Source: Nodosilinea sp. FACHB-131 (lineage in GTDB: Bacteria; Cyanobacteriota; Cyanobacteriia; Phormidesmidales; Phormidesmidaceae). Taken from it: a stretch of DNA of 64,000 nt. Positions 52,735 through 61,615 of this stretch are shown here, piece by piece. How positions within the stretch are numbered: position 1 is the stretch's first letter; each line of letters starts with the position of its first letter. The stretch covers positions 62,001 through 126,000 of the forward strand of contig NZ_JACJOF010000012.1 of the NCBI RefSeq assembly GCF_014695395.1, given 5' to 3'. Below the pieces are notes generated by a model. It was not told the DNA's origin. It ran no database searches and saw nothing but the letters and a program-made list of their open reading frames with translations. The position numbers and the translations under genes were made by a program.

Positions 52735-53559
52735 TTGACTACCCTGATTCATCCCACAGCAGTGGTTCACGAGGGCGCCCAGGTGCACCCTAGCGTCAAG
52801 ATCGGCCCCTATGCGGTGATTGGTGAGCAGGTGAGCATTGGCCCTGGCACCGAAATTGGTGCTCACGCAATCATTGATGGCGAAACGACGATTGGGTCCC
52901 AAAATCGAATTTTTCCGGGGGCAGCCATTGGTCTTGAGTCGCAGGATCTCAAGTACGACGGCTCGATGAGTCGGGTGGTGATTGGCGACAACAACCTGAT
53001 TCGGGAGTATGTCACCATTAACCGGGCCACCGATGCCGGGGCAGTGACTCTGGTGGGCAGCAACTGTCTGCTGATGGCCTACTCCCACGTGGCTCACAAC
53101 TGTGTGGTTGAGGACCACGTTATTCTGGCCAACTCAGTGGCGCTGGCGGGCCACGTGTACGTGGAGTCGGGCGCGCGCATCAGCGGCATGGTAGGTGTTC
53201 ACCAGTTTGTGCGCGTTGGGCGGCTGGTGATGATCGGCGGGCTGAGCCGCATCGATCGCGATGTGCCTCCCTTTACGCTGGTCAACGGCAATCCGGCCGA
53301 AGTGCGAGGGCTCAATCAAATTGGCTTGCAGCGAGCGGGCCTCACCGCTGACCCCCAAGCCTATCGTGAACTGAAGCAGGCCTATCGGCTGGTCTATCGC
53401 TCAGGCGTATCGCTCAGTGAGGCGGTGAGCAAGCTCAATCAGGATGAGTCTAACGGCTTAGTACGCCACTTTAGCGAGTTTTTGCGAGCCGCCCTGCAGC
53501 CCGATCGCCGCGGATTGACCCCCGGTCGCCGTCGGAGCAAGCACGGCGATGATGAGTAA
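52735..53559 (+). CDS. lpxA: Acyl-ACP--UDP-N-acetylglucosamine O-acyltransferase
   Basis: LpxA begins lipid A synthesis by acylating UDP-GlcNAc. The sequence is a left-handed parallel beta helix of hexapeptide repeats (IHPTAVVHEGAQVHPSVKIG and so on) with the catalytic histidine in LLMAYSHVAHNC, then SGMVGVHQFVRVGRLVMIGG and a C-terminal helical domain with ELKQAYRLVYRSG. The likely start is TTG at 52735: GGAGG at 52723-52727 lies seven bases upstream and the product then begins MTTLIHPTAVV, aligned with the family. GTG 52696 or ATG 52702 would add 11-13 residues. The tail RRGLTPGRRRSKHGDDE is a basic extension. Confidence 0.94.
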   Translation: MTTLIHPTAVVHEGAQVHPSVKIGPYAVIGEQVSIGPGTEIGAHAIIDGETTIGSQNRIFPGAAIGLESQDLKYDGSMSRVVIGDNNLIREYVTINRATDAGAVTLVGSNCLLMAYSHVAHNCVVEDHVILANSVALAGHVYVESGARISGMVGVHQFVRVGRLVMIGGLSRIDRDVPPFTLVNGNPAEVRGLNQIGLQRAGLTADPQAYRELKQAYRLVYRSGVSLSEAVSKLNQDESNGLVRHFSEFLRAALQPDRRGLTPGRRRSKHGDDE

Positions 53560-53578
53560 TTGGGGAGCAGCATAGGGC

Positions 53579-54763
53579 ATGGCTGATCCCACTCGGCGAC
53601 GGATTTTTATCAGCACCGGCGAGGTGTCGGGCGATTTGCAGGGAGCGCTATTAATTGAGGCGCTGGTGCAGCGGGCGCGCGATCGCCACCTCACCCTAGA
53701 CATCACGGCCTTGGGCGGACCCCGCATGGCCAAGGCGGGGGCTACCCTAGTGGGTGAAACCACGGGCATTGGCTCGGTGGGTATTTTTGAGGCGCTGCCC
53801 TACCTCATGCCGACCCTGCGCCTCCAGAAGGTGGCTAAGGCGGCGCTCGATGCCCAGCCGCCCGATATTGCCGTGCTGATCGACTACATGAACCCCAACC
53901 TGGTAATGGGCAACTACGTCAAAACCCACCATCCCCAGGTGCCGGTGATTTACTACATCGCCCCGCAGCAGTGGGTGTGGGCCTTTTCTGAAAAAGACAC
54001 CCGCAATTTGGTGCAGTGCAGCGATCGCATGCTGGCTATTTTTAAGGCCGAAGCAGACTACTATCAGGGCTTTGGGGCCGCTACCACCTGGGTCGGCCAT
54101 CCCCTGGTCGATCGCTATCCCGGCCCCGCTGACCAGGCTGCCGCCCGCCAGCAATTGGGCTTACCCTTAGATACCCCGGTGGTGACGCTGCTGCCCGCCT
54201 CCCGGCAGCAAGAGGTGAAGTACCTGATGCCGGTGCTGCTTAAGGCGGCGCAGATTATTCAGGCCCAGTGCCCCGAAGTCACTTTCTTGCTGCCGGTGTC
54301 AATTCCGGCATTGCAGGCCAGTTTTGAGCAGGGGCTAGCTGCCCACGGGTTAAATGGTCGAGTGATAGGCGAGGGTAGCCAGGGGGCGATCGCCGCTGCC
54401 GATGTCGCCATCACCAAGTCGGGCACCGCCAACCTAGAAATTGCCCTGATGGACGTGCCCCAGGTGGTGGCCTACCGCATTCACCCCCTAAGTGCCCGCA
54501 TTGCCCACTACCTGCTGAAATTTGACGTGCCCTACGTGTCGCCGGTCAACCTGGTGGTGAACCAGCCCGTCGTGCCCGAGTTTTTGCAGTGGCAGGCTAC
54601 CCCCGAGGCGATCGCCGCTGCGGCCCTAGAGCTGCTGCACAGCGAAACCGCTCGCCAGACCATGCGGGCGGGCTACGCCAAAATGCGCGAAGAGCTAGGG
54701 CCGCCCGGCGTTTGCCAGCGCACTGCAGATTTGATCTTAGATGCCCTGCCCGAGATGTCGTAA
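53579..54763 (+). CDS. lpxB: Lipid-A-disaccharide synthase
   Basis: LpxB joins lipid X and UDP-diacylglucosamine to make the lipid A disaccharide. The 394-residue GT19 protein shows RRRIFISTGEVSGDLQGALL, IGSVGIFEALPYLMPTLRL, LIDYMNPNLVMGNYVKTHHP, VIYYIAPQQWVWAFSEKDTR, VGHPLVDRYP, LLPASRQQEVKYLMPVLLKA and the nucleotide-binding SGTANLEIALMDVPQVVAYR. It is the last gene of the Omp85-lpx operon, 20 bases after lpxA. The start is ATG 53579. All conserved blocks of the family that I can recall are present. Confidence 0.95.
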   Translation: MADPTRRRIFISTGEVSGDLQGALLIEALVQRARDRHLTLDITALGGPRMAKAGATLVGETTGIGSVGIFEALPYLMPTLRLQKVAKAALDAQPPDIAVLIDYMNPNLVMGNYVKTHHPQVPVIYYIAPQQWVWAFSEKDTRNLVQCSDRMLAIFKAEADYYQGFGAATTWVGHPLVDRYPGPADQAAARQQLGLPLDTPVVTLLPASRQQEVKYLMPVLLKAAQIIQAQCPEVTFLLPVSIPALQASFEQGLAAHGLNGRVIGEGSQGAIAAADVAITKSGTANLEIALMDVPQVVAYRIHPLSARIAHYLLKFDVPYVSPVNLVVNQPVVPEFLQWQATPEAIAAAALELLHSETARQTMRAGYAKMREELGPPGVCQRTADLILDALPEMS

Positions 54764-54898
54764 TAGGACGTCCCCGATATGAATCAACCTGAAACAGTTG
54801 AAGCGTCCCCAAAGTCACTACAATTGTTATGCTTTGCCGGAAAGAGGTCGCTCTGTCTAGTCTGACAGCCCGGCCCGGTGGTGACAGGAGGATCTTTA

Positions 54899-55636
54899 GT
54901 GAACATACCTGAGCTATTTGCCCGTGGCGGTCCTGCCATGTGGCCGCTGCTCCTACTTTCAATCTTGGCTGTGGGCACCATTTTGGAGCGCATCTGGTTT
55001 TGGTCGCGCATCTTGACCCGCGAACGCGAGGTGTCTGGGCGGGTCCTAGAGGCCGCCCGGCGCGATTGGGCCGCGGCTGCCGATATCGCCTATCGCTCTG
55101 CGGCATTGCCCATGGGGCGGTTTTTGTCGGCCCCCCTCAGGCTGCAATCCCCCGATCCAGAGGTGTTTCGCCTGGCCTTAGAAACCTCGGCCAACGAAGA
55201 ACTGCTGGCTATGAGCCGGGGCGAAAAAATTCTTGAGGCCGTTGCTACCCTGTCCCCTTTACTGGGCTTGCTGGGTACCGTGCTGGGCTTGATCAACTCC
55301 CTAAGTTCTATTCAAATTACTGATCTGGGCAGCGGGGATGCCACCGCAGGTACCTCGTTGGGTATCAGTGAGGCGCTGATTAGCACCGCCACCGGCCTGA
55401 TTATTGCTATTACTGCCCTGGCCTTTTATCGGTTGTTTCAGGGGTTTGTGTTTGGCCAAGCCAAAATGTTTCGCCAGGCGGGTAGCGAGCTAGAGCTGCT
55501 TTACCGGCAAAGTTGGGCCCATCTCCATGGGGTGTCGCCCATGCCGGTGCCGGTACCGGTGCCCGCAGACGCTCTGGTTGAGCCAAATGCCTCTGTGCTC
55601 GATGCTACGCCATCTGCGGAGAACCCCTCGCTATGA
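54899..55636 (+). CDS. MotA/TolQ/ExbB-type proton channel protein
   Basis: The 245-residue protein is an ExbB/TolQ/MotA-family proton channel subunit with three membrane segments (about 12-32, 120-145 and 160-185). The typical [20 protein letters not shown] helix, the [20 protein letters not shown] motif and [20 protein letters not shown] are present. The start is GTG 54899: AGGAGG at 54886-54891 lies seven bases upstream. It overlaps the next gene (exbD-like) by four bases (ATGA). With its partner it could use the proton gradient to energise an outer membrane transporter or a Tol-Pal-like system; no TonB gene is visible here. Confidence 0.9.
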   Translation: MNIPELFARGGPAMWPLLLLSILAVGTILERIWFWSRILTREREVSGRVLEAARRDWAAAADIAYRSAALPMGRFLSAPLRLQSPDPEVFRLALETSANEELLAMSRGEKILEAVATLSPLLGLLGTVLGLINSLSSIQITDLGSGDATAGTSLGISEALISTATGLIIAITALAFYRLFQGFVFGQAKMFRQAGSELELLYRQSWAHLHGVSPMPVPVPVPADALVEPNASVLDATPSAENPSL

Positions 55637-56286
55637 AAATAGATCTGCTCGATAATCCCTCTAGGGATGTGCATATAGAAATTGTGCCGCTGATCGACGT
55701 AATTTTCTGCATTCTGACGTTCTTCATTTTGGCGGCGGTGGGTCTGACTCGGCAGCAGGCCATCGACCTGGACTTGCCTACGGCCCAAACGGGGCAACCT
55801 CTGCCCGGACAGGTCGGTCAGGGGGCCGATCGCCTCTACGTTAGCATCGACGGCTTTGGCCAGGTGTATCTGGACCAGCAGCCCGTGCCCATTGAGCTAC
55901 TCAGAGATGTGCTGGGTCAGTTTAACCAGGTCAACCCTGGTGGGCTGATTGTGCTCTATGCCGCCCGCGATGCGCGCTACGAAGATGTGGTCGTGGTGCT
56001 TGACGAGCTGCGGGCAGTCGGGGGCGATCGCGTTGCCCTTGCCACGCTGCCCGCCGATACTACCTTGGGACCAGAGGAGGCCGCTCCCGGCGGTGATCCA
56101 ACTCAGCTCCCGGAAGGATTTCCTCAAGAGACTCCTGAGGGTCAGCTACCGCCTGGTTTTGGTCAACCCGGCAGCCAGCCCCAATCGCCGTCCTCGCCAC
56201 TGTTTCCCAGTGAACCGGCCTCGCCGCTACAGGAACCGGCCTCGCCGTTACAGCCTGCGCCTACGCCTAGCCCAGCCCGACCATAG
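55633..56286 (+). CDS. ExbD/TolR-family protein with Pro-rich tail
   Basis: The 217-residue protein is the partner of the upstream ExbB-like protein. It has the short cytoplasmic N-terminus [20 protein letters not shown], the single membrane segment [20 protein letters not shown] with the conserved Asp that carries the proton, and the periplasmic domain with [20 protein letters not shown] and [12 protein letters not shown]. The last 75 residues are rich in Pro, Gly, Ser and Gln ([39 protein letters not shown]), unlike typical ExbD of about 140 residues, and may span to the peptidoglycan. The four-base overlap with the upstream gene links them in one transcript. Confidence 0.9.
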   Translation: MKIDLLDNPSRDVHIEIVPLIDVIFCILTFFILAAVGLTRQQAIDLDLPTAQTGQPLPGQVGQGADRLYVSIDGFGQVYLDQQPVPIELLRDVLGQFNQVNPGGLIVLYAARDARYEDVVVVLDELRAVGGDRVALATLPADTTLGPEEAAPGGDPTQLPEGFPQETPEGQLPPGFGQPGSQPQSPSSPLFPSEPASPLQEPASPLQPAPTPSPARP

Positions 56287-56407
56287 CTCATATCCAAAAT
56301 CTCCCCCTGGGTAGAGGCTGGGTTGCTAGCATTCCTGTTTTATAAGGTGACCTGGGTTAGCCATATTTGAACTCTAAGCTTCGGCTTTGTATCAGCTGAA
56401 CAGTTGA

Positions 56408-57748
56408 TTGGGTAGCCCGGGAACGTTCGATTCTCGGGCTTTAATTTTGCGTGAATACCGATTCCCTTTCCTGAGGCGCAGTTGGGTGCGTCTCAGCAGG
56501 TTTTTATTGGCGTTGGTTGCGATCGCCGCCACGGTGCTGGTTGGTGCTCATGTCTGGTCGCAGCAGCCGGTCACCATCTCCTTTCTGCTGCGAGCTGTTG
56601 AAGCCGATCAAATGCAGGGCTTGGCCGAGCAGTTCATGGCCGAAAACCCCGATATTCGTATTGAGATGGTGCGCGGCCCCAACGCTGCCGATGCGGTCGA
56701 AAACCTCTACACCACGTCCTTTTTGCTGGGCGACTCCCCCTACGACATTCTTTTTTCAGATGTTGTTTGGATTCCCAAATTTGCTGCTGCCGGGTGGCTA
56801 TTAGATCTCTCCGATCGCGTCAGTGAAGCCGATCTGGCCGACTTTTTGCCGGCTGACGTGGCCGCTGGCCTTTATCAGGGTGGCCTCTACCGCATGCCGT
56901 TTCGCTCTGACATGGGCATGCTTTACTACCGCACCGATCTGCTCGATCAGGTCGGTTTAGCACCCCCCGAAACCTTTGCCGATCTAATTACTGCTGCCGA
57001 GGCCATTCAAGCGCAGACCGACGTGGACTGGGGATTTACCTGGCAAGGCTTGCAGTATGAGGGCCTAGTCACCAACTTTGTCGAAATCATCGCTGGCTAC
57101 GGTGGTTTTTGGATCGACCCGACCACCCTGGAAGTGGGCTTAGATCAGCCCGCTGGGGTTCAGGCGGTTGAATTTATGAAGGGCCTGATTGACCAACGCA
57201 TTTCTCCCCCCGGTGTGACCAACTACATCGAGGAAGATTCTCTCCGTCAGTTCCAGAACGGCAATGTGGCCTTTCTGCGGAACTGGCCCTATGCCTGGGC
57301 CGAGGCCAACCGCGACGGCACTCCGGTCGCCGGCAAAATTGCCCTCAAGCCCATGGTGCATGCCGCCGGCCAGCAGCCCGCCGCCTGCCTAGGGGGCTGG
57401 GGCTTTGGAATTTCGTCTACCACTCCCCACCCTGAGGAAGCCTGGCGGGTGGTGGAATTTTTCACCAGCCCCGGCCCGCTGAAGGATTTCATCACCGAAT
57501 TTGCCTACGTGCCTAGCCGTCGCGCCCTGTTTACCGATCCAGATGTGCTGGCGACGTTTCCTCACTATGAGCAGCTGTTAAAGGTGGCAGAAACAGCGGT
57601 GCCTCGCCCTCCCGTGGGTCAATACGCCCAGGTTTCAGACATTCTGCAGCGCTACTTGAGCGCTGCTATCAGTGATCAAATGACGGCTGAGGACGCTATG
57701 CGAGCCGCTGCGGGTGAGAGTCGGCGGGTGTTGGGGGTAGACGGGTAG
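56408..57748 (+). CDS. Sugar-type ABC transporter substrate-binding protein
   Basis: The 446-residue protein resembles carbohydrate-binding proteins of ABC importers (SBP family 1; trehalose/maltose and glucosylglycerol type). An N-terminal hydrophobic stretch FLLALVAIAATVLVGAHVW anchors or exports it; no lipobox cysteine follows. Typical parts are QPVTISFLLRAVEADQMQGL, SPYDILFSDVVWIPKFAAAG, YRMPFRSDMGMLYYRTDLLD, FQNGNVAFLRNWPYAWAEAN and CLGGWGFGISSTTPHPEEA. The start is uncertain: TTG 56408 is the first codon of the open frame, TTG 56447 and GTG 56486 are alternatives. The final codons RVLGVDG run into the G-rich repeat. It heads a four-gene importer operon. Confidence 0.85.
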   Translation: MGSPGTFDSRALILREYRFPFLRRSWVRLSRFLLALVAIAATVLVGAHVWSQQPVTISFLLRAVEADQMQGLAEQFMAENPDIRIEMVRGPNAADAVENLYTTSFLLGDSPYDILFSDVVWIPKFAAAGWLLDLSDRVSEADLADFLPADVAAGLYQGGLYRMPFRSDMGMLYYRTDLLDQVGLAPPETFADLITAAEAIQAQTDVDWGFTWQGLQYEGLVTNFVEIIAGYGGFWIDPTTLEVGLDQPAGVQAVEFMKGLIDQRISPPGVTNYIEEDSLRQFQNGNVAFLRNWPYAWAEANRDGTPVAGKIALKPMVHAAGQQPAACLGGWGFGISSTTPHPEEAWRVVEFFTSPGPLKDFITEFAYVPSRRALFTDPDVLATFPHYEQLLKVAETAVPRPPVGQYAQVSDILQRYLSAAISDQMTAEDAMRAAAGESRRVLGVDG

Positions 57749-57825
57749 AGGTGGATGGGTGGATGGGTAGGGGGTGGATGGGTGGATGGGTAGACGAGTG
57801 GATGGGTGTATGAGTATGGGAGAGG
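57735..57825 (+). repeat. G-rich repeat in the SBP-permease gap, copy 3
   Basis: Units such as GGTGGATGGGTGGATGGGTA are repeated from the last codons of the binding-protein gene to just before the ribosome-binding site of the permease gene. It is the purest copy of the family seen in this window. It lies inside what should be one operon transcript. Confidence 0.8.
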
Positions 57826-57829
57826 AATT

Positions 57830-58729
57830 GTGAGTAAGGACTATATTCGGCAGCGGGAACAGCGGACCGGGTGGCTGTTGATGTTGCCAGCGCTGCTGGT
57901 GTTGCTGCTGGTGTATGCCTTTCCGATTTTGCGGGCCTTTTGGCTAAGCTTTTTTACCGAAAACCTGAGCACCAACCTAGAGCCGGTGTTTAGCGGCCTA
58001 GACAACTACGAGTTGATGGTGGGAGATGGTCGTTTCTGGCAGAGCATGCGGAATACGGCTGTGTTCACCCTGTTCACGCTGGTCTTTGAGCTGGGGCTGG
58101 GATTGATCATTGCCCTGACACTCGATCAGGCCTTTCGCGGTCGGGGCTTGGCGCGGACGATCGCCATTCTGCCCTGGGCGCTGCCCACCGCCCTAATTGC
58201 CCTGGCCTGGCGCTGGATTTTTAATACCGAGTTTGGTGTCTGGAACGACATGCTGATGCGCTTGCATCTAATCGGCAACCCGGTGAACTGGTTGGGAGAA
58301 CCCTTTTGGGCCATGGTGGCAGTGATCGCTGCCGATGTTTGGAAGACGACATCCTTTGTGGCGATTTTGCTGCTGGCGGGACTTCAGTCGATTTCTCAGG
58401 ATCTGTACGAGGCTCACGCTTTAGACGGAGCTAGCCCCTGGCAAAGCTTTCGACAGATTACGCTGCCGCTGATCGCGCCGCAGATTGTAATTGCCATGCT
58501 GTTTCGCTTTGCCCAGTCCTTTGGCATTTTCGACCTAATTCAGGTGATGACCGGCGGCGGCCCCGGCGGGGCCACCGAAACGGTATCGATCTACATCTAC
58601 GCCGCCGTCATGCGCTATTTAGACTTTGGCTACGGGGCCGCCCTCGTAACCGTGACATTTCTAGTGCTGGTGGCGGTTGTGGCTGTGAGCTGGCTATACA
58701 TCTCTCGCCTACGAGCCAAGACCGAGTAA
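57830..58729 (+). CDS. ABC sugar transporter permease, MalF type
   Basis: The 299-residue protein is a six-helix permease of the MalF/UgpA group. Typical parts are GWLLMLPALLVLLLVYAFPI, the periplasmic-side SGLDNYELMVGDGRFW, and the cytoplasmic EAA loop YEAHALDGASPWQSFRQITL that docks the ATPase. The start is GTG 57830, with AGAGGA at 57821-57826 just upstream; the earlier in-frame GTG at 57806 lies in the repeat. The arrangement SBP-permease-permease-ATPase resembles the glucosylglycerol/trehalose importers (Ggt) of cyanobacteria, but the substrate is not certain. The gap to the second permease carries a C-rich repeat. Confidence 0.9.
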   Translation: MSKDYIRQREQRTGWLLMLPALLVLLLVYAFPILRAFWLSFFTENLSTNLEPVFSGLDNYELMVGDGRFWQSMRNTAVFTLFTLVFELGLGLIIALTLDQAFRGRGLARTIAILPWALPTALIALAWRWIFNTEFGVWNDMLMRLHLIGNPVNWLGEPFWAMVAVIAADVWKTTSFVAILLLAGLQSISQDLYEAHALDGASPWQSFRQITLPLIAPQIVIAMLFRFAQSFGIFDLIQVMTGGGPGGATETVSIYIYAAVMRYLDFGYGAALVTVTFLVLVAVVAVSWLYISRLRAKTE

Positions 58730-58769
58730 CTTTGGTCAATTTCTCCTAGGAGCAGACACATTGGTCTGC

Positions 58770-58803
58770 TCTACCCATCCACCCCCCACCCATCCACCCC
58801 CCA
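58770..58803 (-). repeat. C-rich repeat in the permease-permease gap, copy 4
   Basis: The + strand reads CTACCCATCCACCCCCCACCCATCCACCCCCC, the complement of the G-rich units, ending at the ATG of the next gene at 58803. In the mRNA this C-rich block could pair with the G-rich blocks before and after it. Confidence 0.75.
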
Positions 58804-59687
58804 TGACCACCGTCCCTCAAACCGCCGCCTCTCCCCAAACCCCCGATCGCGGTATCCCCTGGGGGCGAGTACTGCTGTGGCTGGCGATCGCATTTACCGT
58901 CATCTTTAGCCTCGCCCCGGTGCTGTGGCAGGTGCTGACATCCTTCAAGACCAATGCGGCCATCACCCAGGCCCCAGTCGTCTACCTGCCGGGGTTCGAC
59001 CAGCTCACCTTGACTCACTATGTGGACCTGTTTCGGCTCAATCAGTTCCACGTCTATATGTTGAACAGCGCGCTGGTGGCGATTGTCTCGACAGTGCTGT
59101 GTTTGGCGCTGGGTTCCCCAGCGGCCTACGCCCTAGCCCGCCTGCGGATTCCGGGTGAGCAGGCGATCTTGGCGATCGTGCTGGTGGTGACTCTATTCCC
59201 TTACATTCTGCTGTTCTTGGGGCTGCTCGAACTCGTGCGGGCCTTTGGCCTGGCCAATAATTACCTGGCGCTGATCGTTCCCTACACCGCTATCAACCTG
59301 CCCCTGACGATTTTGGTCATGCGCAGCTTTTTTCAGCAGCTGCCCAAAGACCTGGAAGACTCGGCCCGTGTGGATGGCTACAACACCGTGCAAATGCTCT
59401 GGCGCATCGTGCTGCCCATGACCCTGCCCGCCCTGGTCACCACCGGCATTCTGGCCTTCATCTTTGCCTGGAATGAGTACCTGTTTGCCCTCACCTTTAT
59501 GACCCGCGAGAGCATGAAAACCATCCCCGTCGCCGCCGCCCAGCTTGGTGGCACCACTCTGTTTGAAGTGCCCTACGGCCCCTTGGCCGCCGCTACAGTG
59601 GTCGGCACCCTACCCCTGGTTTTGCTAGTGCTGTTCTTCCAACGTCGCATTGTGCAAGGGCTCACGTCTGGCTCTGTTAAGGGGTAG
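58803..59687 (+). CDS. ABC sugar transporter permease, MalG type
   Basis: The 294-residue protein is the second permease of the importer, MalG/UgpE type, with six membrane segments. Typical parts are VLLWLAIAFTVIFSLAPVLW, FHVYMLNSALVAIVSTVLCL, GSPAAYALARLRIPGEQAIL, the EAA loop LEDSARVDGYNTVQMLWRIV with the conserved glycine, and AFIFAWNEYLFALTFM. The ATG at 58803 starts the product MTTVPQTAASPQ; the frame extends upstream to 58761 through the C-rich repeat (THPPPTHPPP), which is probably not translated. It pairs with the 57830 permease. Confidence 0.9.
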   Translation: MTTVPQTAASPQTPDRGIPWGRVLLWLAIAFTVIFSLAPVLWQVLTSFKTNAAITQAPVVYLPGFDQLTLTHYVDLFRLNQFHVYMLNSALVAIVSTVLCLALGSPAAYALARLRIPGEQAILAIVLVVTLFPYILLFLGLLELVRAFGLANNYLALIVPYTAINLPLTILVMRSFFQQLPKDLEDSARVDGYNTVQMLWRIVLPMTLPALVTTGILAFIFAWNEYLFALTFMTRESMKTIPVAAAQLGGTTLFEVPYGPLAAATVVGTLPLVLLVLFFQRRIVQGLTSGSVKG

Positions 59688-59833
59688 ATGGGTGGATGGG
59701 TAGATGGGTAGGCGGGTAAGCGAGTAGGCGGGTTAGACGAGCCCAAAAACTCCAACCCCTCAACCTTCCCATCCACTCTCCCACCCATCCACCCTCCTAC
59801 CCTCCCACCCTCCCACCCATCCACCTACCTCTA
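59684..59833. repeat. G-rich then C-rich inverted repeat before the ATPase gene, copy 5
   Basis: The G-rich part (59684-59735: GGGTAGATGGGTGGATGGGT and so on) is followed by about 30 bases of ordinary sequence and then a C-rich part (59766-59833) made of CCCATCCACCC-like units. The two halves are complementary over many units, so the transcript could fold a large hairpin between the second permease gene and the ATPase gene. Confidence 0.8.
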
Positions 59834-59838
59834 CGATC

Positions 59839-60903
59839 ATGGCTAAACTCGAACTCCAAAACCTCACCAAAGCCTACAGCCGCGACATTGTGCCGGTAAA
59901 GCAGCTCAATTTGGTGGTGGAAGACAACGAGTTTTTGACCCTAGTGGGGCCGTCGGGCTGTGGTAAATCCACTATTCTTAGGCTGATTGCGGGGTTGGAT
60001 CAGCCCACGGAGGGGCGGGTGATGATTGGCGATCGCGATGTTAGCCGACTGCCGCCGGGCGATCGCAACATCGCCATGGTCTTTCAGAGCTATGCTCTCT
60101 ACCCTCACATGACGGTGCGCGAGAATGTAGCTTCGGGGCTGAAGCTGCGTCATCTGCCGGTGGGCGACATTCAAAAGCGGGTGCAGGAAGTCTCTGGGGT
60201 ACTGGGCCTTGACCCGCTGCTCGATCGCAAACCCGCTAAGCTCTCGGGTGGCCAACGCCAGCGAGTGGCTTTGGCCCGCGCTCTGGTGCGCAACCCCGAT
60301 GTGTTTTTGCTCGACGAACCCCTGAGTAACCTCGATGCTCTGCTGCGCGAGCAGGTGCGGGCCGACCTCAAGCAGATTTTTGCCGACCAAAAATCGCCCA
60401 TTGTCTACGTCACCCACGATCAGACCGAGGCCATGACCCTCTCGACTAAGGTCGCGGTGCTCAACAACGGCTATCTGCAACAGCTGGGCCACCCCCACGA
60501 CATCTACAAAACCCCCGCCAATCGGTTTGTCGCCAGCTTTATCGGCAGCCCCCAGATGAACCTGATTACCCTCAGCCGCACCGGAAACACTGTGGCCCTG
60601 GGCGATTTCAGCATACCGCTGCCTATTGGCATCCAGGCTGCCTCTGTGGTGCTGGGCATTCGCCCCGAGCATCTGCGGCTACCTCGCGAGGGCGATATGC
60701 ACACCGTCAGCGGGCAGGTATTTTTGGTAGAAAATCTGGGCATGCACGACCTGGTGAGCCTGCGGGTGCAGGGCGATCCGACCCTTACTCTGCGGGCGCT
60801 GCTGCCCGCCGATGCCGCCTGGAGCAAGGAAAATTTGCAATTGGCGTTGCCGCCCGAGTCGATCCACTGGTTCGACGACGAGACTGAGCAGCGCCTTGGG
60901 TGA
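59839..60903 (+). CDS. ABC transporter ATP-binding protein, MalK/UgpC/GgtA type
   Basis: The 354-residue ATPase drives the importer. It has Walker A GPSGCGKST, the Q loop VFQSYALYPHMTV, the ABC signature LSGGQRQRVALARALVRNPD, Walker B VFLLDEPLSNLDA and the H loop VYVTHDQTEAMTL, followed by the C-terminal regulatory TOBE-like domain from about residue 235 (MNLITLSRTGNTVALGDFSI, VVLGIRPEHLRLP). It fits MalK/UgpC-type importers of sugars and glycerol compounds. The C-terminal domain may receive regulatory partners. It is the last gene of the operon after the large inverted repeat. Confidence 0.93.
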   Translation: MAKLELQNLTKAYSRDIVPVKQLNLVVEDNEFLTLVGPSGCGKSTILRLIAGLDQPTEGRVMIGDRDVSRLPPGDRNIAMVFQSYALYPHMTVRENVASGLKLRHLPVGDIQKRVQEVSGVLGLDPLLDRKPAKLSGGQRQRVALARALVRNPDVFLLDEPLSNLDALLREQVRADLKQIFADQKSPIVYVTHDQTEAMTLSTKVAVLNNGYLQQLGHPHDIYKTPANRFVASFIGSPQMNLITLSRTGNTVALGDFSIPLPIGIQAASVVLGIRPEHLRLPREGDMHTVSGQVFLVENLGMHDLVSLRVQGDPTLTLRALLPADAAWSKENLQLALPPESIHWFDDETEQRLG

Positions 60904-60970
60904 TGTTTTGTGGAACTTTCCTGGTCACACACTCGGGGTAAGGTAGGGGCAGTGATGCCCTAGTGTCCCT

Positions 60971-61615
60971 ATGCTGCAAAACGCCTATCAATACGCGCTG
61001 GATAACAGCGATCGTATTCTCACCGCCCTGCAACAGCACCTGCTGCTGGTGGCGGTGCCCCTGGCGATTGGGCTACTGGTGGGGCTGCCGCTGGGGTTGT
61101 GGAGTGCGCGATCGCGCCTGATCTCCACGGTCATGCTCAACAGCTTTAATGCCCTGCGGGTGATTCCTAGCCTGGCGGTGCTGTTTTTGGCGGTGCCCGT
61201 GCTGGGGTTGAGCTTTTGGTCGGCGGTGCTGGCCCTGACGTTACTGGTGATGCCGCCCATTTTGATCAGCACCGACGTGGCCTTTCGCAATATCAGCCCC
61301 GCTATTCGCGAGGCAGCGACGGGCATGGGAATGCCCCCGGTTGACATTCTCAAAACGGTCGAAGTTCCCCTGGCGCTGCCGGTGGTGATTGCGGGCATCA
61401 AAACCGCCACGGTGGAGGTGATCGCTAGCGCTACGCTGGCGGCGTTTGTGGGAGCGGGTGGGTTGGGTGCGTTTATTGTGCTGGGGTTTGCCGCCTACGA
61501 CCCGGCGATTTTGCTGGTGGGGGCGGTGCCGGTGGCGCTGCTGGCGCTGTTGGCGGAGGTGGGGTTGAGCGCGGTGCAGCGGGCCGCGCAGCCGCCGGGG
61601 GTGCGATCGGCATAG
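60971..61615 (+). CDS. Osmoprotectant-type ABC permease (OpuBB-like)
   Basis: The 214-residue protein resembles the permeases of quaternary-amine and osmoprotectant importers (OpuB/OpuC, YehW). It has five or six membrane segments: HLLLVAVPLAIGLLVGLPLG, FNALRVIPSLAVLFLAVPVL (the typical IPSLAVLFL helix), FWSAVLALTLLVMPPILIST and others, and the EAA-like loop REAATGMGMPPVDILKTVEV followed by LAAFVGAGGLGAFIVLGF. It follows the sugar ATPase gene by 67 bases but belongs to a different transporter family; its natural partner may be the similar permease at the right edge of the window, now separated by a foreign-looking patch. Confidence 0.85.
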   Translation: MLQNAYQYALDNSDRILTALQQHLLLVAVPLAIGLLVGLPLGLWSARSRLISTVMLNSFNALRVIPSLAVLFLAVPVLGLSFWSAVLALTLLVMPPILISTDVAFRNISPAIREAATGMGMPPVDILKTVEVPLALPVVIAGIKTATVEVIASATLAAFVGAGGLGAFIVLGFAAYDPAILLVGAVPVALLALLAEVGLSAVQRAAQPPGVRSA

